Positions 57,691-64,000 of a stretch of 64,000 bases of DNA are shown here, piece by piece; the first letter of the stretch is position 1, and each line of letters begins with the position of its first letter. A model generated the notes under the pieces. That model was not told the origin of the DNA, made no database searches, and saw only the letters and a program-made list of their open reading frames with translations. Source of the DNA: Kuschelorhynchus macadamiae (taxonomy: Eukaryota; Arthropoda; Insecta; Coleoptera; Curculionidae); contig JAUTXW010000932.1 of the NCBI GenBank assembly GCA_030620095.1, positions 744,001 through 808,000 on the forward strand, given 5' to 3'. A program made the position numbers and the translations under genes.

Positions 57691-58039
57691 GGTATACTAA
57701 GTACAGGTAACACAGGTAATTTGTTTTTAAATATTTGATAGGCACGTGCTAACTTCTTGTTGTGCAACTTCTATACGCGTATGTTAATATCGCTTTTATC
57801 TCACTTGAATCGTAAATCTCTATTATTTACCCATACCATACCTTTTAAAAGCTAATGGCGTTTTTTTGTGACAAATATAACCATGTGAGAAATTAACGAA
57901 GTAAGACTCCTGTATAACTACAAGCTTCACCACCACCAACAAATAAAAAGTCAAATTGACATTTTGACAATGGTTACTATGGTACTAAGCAAGCCAAGCA
58001 TACAAACTTAAATTAGTTGCAATTTTGGTAGATTAGGTT

Positions 58040-58788
58040 AGGTCATCAAAAAAGAGTTATCCAAGAAGAGCCGTGCAAGGTACGATAAAGTTTATGAGAT
58101 TTTCAAGAGTTGGTGTTCACAAAAAGCTGTTTCCGAAACTATTGTGTTGTGTTGCTGTGGATATCTTCAAATTTTTGAAGTTATTGGCATTTTAAAACAA
58201 CAAAATCTAGGATATAAATCGAAAAAGTCAAGCACTTTCTCCAGTGAGAGCATTGAACAAGTGACTGATGTTAATATCGTGGAAAATAAGGTTCACATTG
58301 AAATTCCAACATTAAAAGCCTACGAGTCAAGAGTACTGATAGTGAATAACGAAATATGGATAATATTAATTAAAAAATATGTTGCCCTTCGTATAGACCT
58401 TTTAAATAAAAAGTTCTTTTTGCAGTTAAGATTTGGAAACATTTCTCCCAGTTATTTGGCCATAATTTGATAAGTCAATTTCCCAAAAAAATTGGACTGT
58501 TTTAATGGCTCATGCATTGTGACAGTGCTTCCGAACAACGGCAGCCTGACTATTGGTAAATAAAGATGGTCACATTCTCCACTTGAAGGGATTAAGGGGG
58601 TGGAAATCTTCCACCGTTGGGGAAGGGTACGTTGACAAGTCTACAGATTCTCAGGTTAAAATTGCCACAAGAACATCTGGCAAAATGCCAAACTCCAGTA
58701 CTAAAAACGTTACCATTTTTACACGGAATCTTCAGCATGGACTTGGAGCGTTATCGCCCATAACCAATCAAATTTTACAATTAAATTA
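58040..58788 (+). pseudogene. Crypton-like tyrosine recombinase, internally deleted
   Basis: From about 58046: KELSKKSRARYDKVYEIFKS, WCSQKAVSET, then a jump to LKQQNLGYKSKKSSTFSSES (end of the core-binding domain), VTDVNIVENKVHIEIPTLKA, YESRVLIVNN, LLNKKFFLQLRFG, then, after stops, QCFRTTAA (H-x-x-R box, with Gln for His), HILHLKGLRGWKSSTVGEGY (the nucleophile Tyr kept) and VDKSTDSQVKIATRTSGKMP. The first Arg block is deleted. It is divergently oriented to the copy at 56790-57690, about 350 bp away. Confidence 0.78.
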
Positions 58789-59324
58789 AAATAAATTGTA
58801 ATACTTATCATGAAATAAAATTGTTGAGAATGTTTTAATGTATCAACAACAAGAAATTTTTAATTAATAGAATAAAATTAAAACAAATATTTTGGTTATT
58901 CAATGAATGTTGACATTTACCTATGTCATTTTTCGTCCGGGTAAATGCCAAAGTCAGAAATATGTTTCTTTCAAACTTTTAAAATGTCAGAAATTACATA
59001 CGTGGTTGTAAATAAACACATTTTACTGTTATCGAATAACCTATAAAATAATTTTACTTATTTATAAAAAAATCTCCTAAACTTTTTTGTCGAGAAGTTT
59101 ACCGACTTGGGAGAATAATAGCCTATTCACGTAATTTTTTAAGACCCTGGACATCCTCATAATCAGCATTATTCTCTTCAGCCCATTCCAAACCTCGATT
59201 CAGAATAGCTTGCCATCATTATCCGACTCATTAGAAGAAATTCTTTGGTTTTTTCTTCCTCACTAACAACGTCCCTATTCCATTCCTCTATTTCAACAAA
59301 TCAGTAGTTCTTCAGTAAGTCAGT
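58789..59324. other. Spacer with an unassigned minus-strand trace
   Basis: The minus strand near 59230-59120 reads NRGLEWAEENNADYEDVQGL, KKLRE, which looks protein-coding in composition (possibly a transposase tail), but I cannot place it. The rest is AT-rich. Confidence 0.3.
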
Positions 59325-59865
59325 AATATAAATTTATCTCTTTTGATGTAACTAATTTATTTCCAAGTGTACCAATACAAGACACATTGACTTTAATTGA
59401 CAACTTATATCTTTAGAACAAGTACAAATTATTAAAAAAGAAAAAATAGTTAATTTACTTTCCGTCTGTTTACAACAAAACTCTCTTCAATTTAATAATA
59501 ATATACAAGTAATAATAACTCTGTTATTAGCTGAAATATTTATAGATTTTCTAGAAAACAACATTAGCCAACACCCTCTTTTTAGTAAATTTCCTTATTG
59601 GCACAGGTATGTAGATGACACTTGAGCTTGCTTCACTGGAACAGAAAAACAACTAAATATATTTTTAGAATTCATAAATAATTTACATTCCAATATAGCA
59701 TTCACTACAGAATTTTCGCACAAGAAAATTTTCCGAATTTAACCATAAAAATGGAAAGTAATAAACATATTTTTCCGTGTTTTTCGCAAACAATATACAC
59801 TGATACAACTATACATTAGACTTCATGTCATCGAATACAACATAAGTTAGCAGCCTTTCATAGCA
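59325..59865 (+). pseudogene. PLE reverse transcriptase fragment
   Basis: Frames read ISFDVTNLFPSVPIQDTLTL (catalytic motif with Asp; 59336-59395), LLAEIFIDFLENNISQHPLF and FPYWHRYVDDT (catalytic YVDD; 59602-59625), CFTGTEKQLNIFLEFINNLH, IKMESNKHIF, RKQYTDTTIH-equivalent, and HKLAAFHSM. The order is that of PLE reverse transcriptases. The segment between the first motif and AEIF, including the G.PMGSPLS-type block, is lost. It stops at 59865, where hAT A copy 2 begins. Confidence 0.8.
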
Positions 59866-61172
59866 TGATCCAGTTCCACCTAGTAGGAGCTACTTTGGGC
59901 AATCGTTTGTGGACAATGGAGTCCAAAGCTTATGTACATTTTGTTGACTTGGAAAAAAAAGAGGCCATGCCACTTAAAGTAACGAAAAATACTTTACACT
60001 CTTTAACGTGATTGACTGGGATAAAACTAAATTTAATTTATGAGCAAAACAATGGACAAACACAGCACTTGGGAAAGTTTCTCGAACTTTAGGTTGCAGA
60101 CCCCCTAATTGTCCTGCCATCACTGCAGCTCCATCATAGCTTTGAGCAACTAATTTTTTCTCTCCATTAATTTTTTTAGTATTGTCATAAACTACGGTAT
60201 ATAATGCATCTGCTGTACGATTTTCGGACACATTCTTAAAGCCTAAAAATCGCTCTTAAATACTCCCGTCTGTTTTAACGTAGCGTATTACTATAGATAA
60301 TTGGCTAAAATTAGTGATATAGTTATTTATTTTTAGAATAATGATTGCAACAGCGGAAATTAAATCATTCTGGATTCGATTCGACGTTCCGCGAAAAACG
60401 CTAGACTGCTCTAAATGATTTTTTAAGGAATCATCATATTTATCCATTAAACTAAGTAAATCTTGAAAATTTCCTCTATTTGAAGAAACCCTTGTTTCGT
60501 CATGACCTCTAAATCCCAATTCGTGCTGTCCGAGAAAACAAACAACATCGATAAGTCTTGTTAATATTTGCCTATTTTGATCGACTAGTCCATTTTGTTG
60601 GCGGTGACTAATTTCCAACTGTTTATTAAGGGTGTGTTCAATTCTGGTTTTTCTTTCATGACGGCCTGCAAATGCGCTTTGGACATAATGTGTCTTTTTA
60701 CAGATTTATGGAAATTGTTTAAATCGGAAAAACCAGTTTTATTCCAGAGACCTTTTTCATTTTCAAAAAGTAAACATGGCAAACAAAATAATTTTCTTAT
60801 ATTTTCACACCCTGTTAGCCATTTAAATTGTTCGTATTGTTTTTCCGGATAAAAATGTTTAATATAGTTTCTCATTTCTGTGGTTAAATTTTTCATAGGC
60901 AGTTTTTTTGGAAATTATTTGAAGCTTATCAGCGAAGTTTAATGTTGAAAATCCCTTTATTATTAAGACACACACCACACATTCACACACACTCTTACTA
61001 AATTCTCCAACATTTTTAACGTTATTACCGATAGCCGAAATTGACGGTATTTGCATATCCACGTCCGTATTATTGTCTTCCATATCGCACCATGCACGAC
61101 GCGACTTACTTATCACACAACACACGGATAGCCGTCCAAATAAAGAATCTACTCGAACGATAGCTTCCGCTT
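59866..61172 (-). pseudogene. hAT A transposase, copy 2, truncated at both ends
   Basis: The minus strand has MEDNNTDVDMQIPSISAIGN at 61084, FADKLQIISKK, a zinc-region LTGCENIRKLFCLPCLLF, TGFSDLNNFHKSVKRHI, LGFRGHDETRVSSNRGNFQD, NRTADALYTVVYDNTKKING, AQSYDGAAVMAGQLGGLQ and HCFAHKLNLVLSQS. It ends near 59866 within the sequence equivalent to 10337 of copy 1. The VLDETTDI segment (first Asp) is deleted near 60280. It preserves the N-terminal zinc region lost in copy 1. No hAT ends are present. Confidence 0.87.
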
Positions 61173-61189
61173 TTTTTTCACAAATGTAT

Positions 61190-61370
61190 TTAAAATAGCT
61201 GCTATAGAGGTAAACATTGAAAACATTTAACCTTGTCAAATTGGAATTACTTTCCGACGTTTCACCTGCGGTTGCACGGAGCATCTTCAGGGATCTTTAC
61301 TGTACAAAATCAAAATACTGAATGAACTTCGATGAGCAGAGTTCAGGTGGACGTTAAGCATTCAATTCAA
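61190..61370 (-). mobile_element. PLE terminal segment, minus orientation (family 2)
   Basis: Reading the minus strand: CTGAACTCTGCTCATCGAAG, then CCTGAAGATGCTCCGTGC, CGCAGGTGAAACGTCGGAAA and GTAATTCCAATTTGACAAGG. This matches the tail region 16110-16215. CTGAAGA (61284-61290) and GAAAC (61259-61263) give an intact hammerhead-like core; the stem between is imperfect. Confidence 0.75.
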
Positions 61371-61644
61371 TTAATATTGGATTAAAGTTTTTATATTGAA
61401 ATATATCAGAAATTATTTGCACATTTGTATACATTCAACACCAAAACTGACGAAAATGTCACCGGGATCTAAAGTAAAAAAAAAACTTTTCTACGAACTG
61501 TTTAGAGTTTTTAATATAAGAATTAGAAAAGGGTAAAATATTGGCTTAATATTTACCTATCTTTTAAGATGGCAAATCAGCCAAACGGGCAAACCGTAGA
61601 AAGATGAGTAAAAATAATGCTTATACCAACATATTTTCAAAGTT

Positions 61645-61710
61645 TCGGGGGGGTCCTAGGAGTCCTAGGAGTCCTAGGGGGACGCCTAGGACCCCCCCTG
61701 GCTACGTGCC
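61645..61710. repeat. GGTCCTAGG hairpin and tandem repeat
   Basis: GGGGGGTCCTAGG near 61647 and CCTAGGACCCCCC near 61685 form a 13-bp perfect stem; between them AGTCCTAGG is repeated three times. The right side runs into CCTGGCTACGTGCC, the complement of a CA.GGCGTAGCCAGG-type hAT/MITE tip, so this may be the tip of a non-autonomous element. Confidence 0.6.
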
Positions 61711-61779
61711 TCGATGGAACGTAATGGTACATTAGGTTTTATGTATTTTTGGAAGCTGTAAAATCGACAAATAAGATAA

Positions 61780-62850
61780 TAAGCAATCAGAAAGAGTTTA
61801 TAAAATTCTTTTTTCTTGTGGTAAAGTATATAAGTAAAATTGGACGGTCTTTATACAAAGTGTTTCAAAACAAATGCGAAAAACTTAAGGGGGTGATTCT
61901 TGAGTTTATTTTAAGAAAAACTCATAACTTTTAAGATACAGATATATGCAGATAGTGTATTTTCATAGTAGTAATACTCCTATAAAATTTCATTATTCTA
62001 TAGCTTTTTGTTTTTAAGATAAAAAAATAAAAACCTTTTTTTTCCGCCATCTTTGTACCGCAATATCCCCCTAATTTTTGACCCAACGTTTATCTTCTCT
62101 TTATTTTGAACACGGAATATCAAATTCAAATTTCCTATTTTGATCCCTAACTTTTTAGTCTTTCTACGGTTTAGAAGCTATTTGGCAAAATGATTACTCG
62201 TGCATAGCCAATTTTGCTAAAAAAAATTCCAAAAATTCCAACATTTTGCTAAATAACTTTTAAACGGCACATCTGACGAGAAAAACGCAAGAGCTACTTT
62301 TTATTAAAATGTCAGTGATATACCATTTCTTTTCCTCAAAAATATGCAATGCAAATACCGTTCGGCCGCCACTGGTAGAAATTAAAAAAAATGTACACCA
62401 GGAAATGTTTTGATGCGTACAAAATGTGTACCAAAATTCACGAAGATATCTAAAATGGTATCCCATATACTATAAAAAAAAGATTTTTTTCTGAAAAGTT
62501 TAACACCCTGTATCTCAAAAGTTATGAGGTTTAGGATATATGTTCATAGAAAGTTTTTTTCTTAAAATATCCTCAAGAGTCACCCCCTTAAGTTTTTTGC
62601 ATGTCTTGAAACACCCTGTATATTAGACTTAAGAAACATGAAAAATGTATAAATAAGAAATAAATTGTTCAATCAGCTACCGCGATGTCGCTGAACAGCA
62701 GCACGTAACAGGACACATGATTAATGTAAAAGATACGAAGGTTCTTGCTTTAATCTCGGATTATTATAAATGAAAAATTAGGAATCAATTCAAAGAAAAT
62801 ACCTGAAAATGCCTCGTGCAATAGCAAGCGAAACGTAGGAAAACCTTGAT
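61780..62850 (+). pseudogene. PLE GIY-YIG fragment (family 2), split by a MITE
   Basis: The left part (61785-61855) reads QKEFIKFFFLVVKYISKIGR, a decayed form of the FKIPCSCG.VYIGKTGR block at 15.8 kb. Joining across the MITE with one TA gives GRSLYIRLKKHEKCINKK in frame. The right part continues AEQQHVTGHMINVKDTKVLA (62690-62750) and YYK, stop. The tail CCTGAAAATGCCTCGTGCAA and GCGAAACGTAGG (62802-62839) follows. The N-terminal reverse transcriptase is absent. Confidence 0.82.
61856..62618. mobile_element. Mariner-type MITE with ~130-bp inverted ends
   Basis: It starts CAAAGTGTTTCAAAACAAAT and ends with a CTTGAAACACCCTG tip, flanked by TA on both sides (61854-61855; 62619-62620). The inverted match includes AACTTAAGGGGGTGA and TTTTAAGAAAAA and continues to the TATCTCAAAAGTTATGAG block. 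It has no coding capacity. The 763-bp length is long for a MITE. Confidence 0.88.
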
Positions 62851-62859
62851 TCCTTAATT

Positions 62860-63866
62860 GAAAACATTTAAAATTATGTAGAAGATTTTTCGGGAATAAC
62901 GGATGATAGTTTAGATATTTGAGATTTAGATTATTTCTTTCCAAGCAACGTTTCAATGCCTTTATTGCATCTTCTTCTGAATGGGGTTGCCTGGTTGTTG
63001 CAGACTCAAGAAATTTAATAAAAAAAATTGTTCGAATAACATAATAATCGTAGGAAGCTATATTCATATCAACCAATAATTAGTGATATATCTTCATAGT
63101 AACGATTTAAAAGTAATATCTGCATTTTATATGGTTGAGACCGTTTTGTAACAAAATGATTGCTGTAACTAATGTAGTGATTAAATCTTAAACAGTTACG
63201 TAGTTGAGTAACCAGGTTTATATGGTTTATACCGTCTTTATTATTAATATACAGTGTGTATCAGCCAAATGGAATAAATTCGATAATAAATAAATGGGGG
63301 CGTGTTCGGAAAAACGCTTGGACCCGTCGATTGGTATTTTTAGTTGCTCATTTTCTCCAATAAAAACTTTTTATACAGGGTGTGTCCTGTAACAGTGGTC
63401 AATGCCAACTTTCTTATTTCAAATGCAACACCCCGGATATTATTTAATTTTTGGATTCTTTAGGAGATTCTAAACATATTTTATGTTCAATGTCCTATAC
63501 CTATCTTCAACTATTTCGGCAATATTAAGTGTTTTCAAATTTATTTTTATTTTATTTATTTCGAATTTATTATTATTCATGAAAGTGGCTCTGGTTACTG
63601 AACTATTTATTTGATTACAAAAATTCGGTACAACACACTCAATACTTATTTACCATTTAGGTCTTCATATTAAGAATGTAAGCAAAAACCATTTTAGCCT
63701 TCCTTTTTATTGATATGGAACAAAAAGAGCCAGTTTTGTTTACTTTTAAGTTTTGTTTACTTTTGTGTAAAATGCCTGGCCTTTCTCTTTGCAAGACAGT
63801 AGTTGTCAGTGTCAGTGTCATAGTCTTTTGAATTTCGTTAACTGCATAATACCTAATATCAGAAAA
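62860..63866. other. Spacer with mariner-type tips
   Basis: TACAGTGTGTATCAGCCAAA near 63251, TATACAGGGTGTGTCCTGTA near 63373 and GCAACACCCCGGATA near 63426 look like mariner ends and probably belong to the element whose transposase starts at 63867. GTTGTCAGTGTCAGTGTCA near 63802 is a short repeat. No other gene is seen. Confidence 0.4.
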
Positions 63867-64000
63867 ATGGTTCATTTAACAGAAATGCATAAAATAACAA
63901 TTTTACAAATGATTGGTTATGGAGATAACACACGAACACAAGTGGAAGTTGCTCGCTTATTTCATGAAAAATTTCCAAATTTGCCGCATATGTCCCAAGG
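63867..64000 (+). CDS. Mariner-like transposase, N-terminus (runs off the window)
   Basis: ATG at 63867 begins MVHLTEMHKITILQMIGYGD, then NTRTQVEVARLFHEKFPNLP, HMSQ, an N-terminal helix-turn-helix of insect Tc1/mariner-like transposases. The frame is open to the last base. The start is supported by the family's usual MV.LT...KI.IL.M.GYGD beginning. The catalytic domain lies beyond the window. Confidence 0.8.
   Translation, partial: MVHLTEMHKITILQMIGYGDNTRTQVEVARLFHEKFPNLPHMSQ

Overview
The window reads as repeat-dense insect nuclear DNA: it is AT-rich, has no operon-like coding, contains at least one short GT-AG intron, and nearly every recognisable protein is a transposable-element protein of types common in arthropods. 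A beetle or another insect with a large genome is plausible, but nothing here proves the order. I found no convincing host gene, tRNA, rRNA or CRISPR array.

Layout. 0-2.3 kb: mariner transposase tail and a decayed LINE reverse transcriptase. 2.3-4.2 kb: mariner element with long inverted ends. 5.1-7.95 kb: almost full Penelope-like element (PLE) with reverse transcriptase, GIY-YIG region and an 18-bp inverted repeat at its two ends. 8.3-8.7 kb: small diverged tandem array. 8.78-11.15 kb: complete hAT element (family A) with 8-bp target duplication. 11.6-14.1 kb: fold-back element of an unnamed multicopy family (GDQDK...GERFHQDI proteins). 15.6-16.3 kb: PLE tail. 16.4-20.3 kb: complete hAT element (family B) with 8-bp target duplication, broken by a LINE. 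21.6-22.8 kb: second hAT B copy. 22.9-24.7 kb: second GERFHQDI copy. 24.9-26 kb: pogo/Tigger transposase and a PLE end. 28-28.9 kb: mariner and LINE RNase H pieces. 29-29.3 kb: tyrosine-recombinase piece. 30.8-33.7 kb: hAT (family C) split by a long-armed mariner whose transposase has an intron. 35.1-39.2 kb: LINE with ORF1, endonuclease and reverse transcriptase. 39.9-42.8 kb: near-intact mariner transposase inside a fold-back of about 0.9-1 kb arms. 42.8-44.1 kb: DUF7869-like protein remnant. 47.7-51.7 kb: mariner interrupted by a 2.79-kb element with perfect 30-bp ends, ATTT target duplication, arrays of subterminal palindromes and a 424-codon DUF7869/Sola-like protein. 54.1-55.4 kb: Gypsy gag-protease remnant. 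56.8-58.8 kb: two head-to-head Crypton-like tyrosine recombinases. 59.3-62.9 kb: PLE and hAT A remnants and a mariner-type MITE nested in a PLE. 63.9 kb to the end: start of another mariner transposase.

How the parts relate. The genes do not form a pathway; they record layered transposition. Several nestings can be resolved to the base: LINE into hAT B, mariner into hAT C, the DUF7869 element into mariner, and a MITE into PLE. In the MITE case, removing the insertion with one TA restores the host reading frame. The best candidates for poorly described biology are the element at 48742-51530, the GERFHQDI family with its fold-back copy, the Crypton-like recombinase cluster, and the hammerhead-like motifs at PLE ends.
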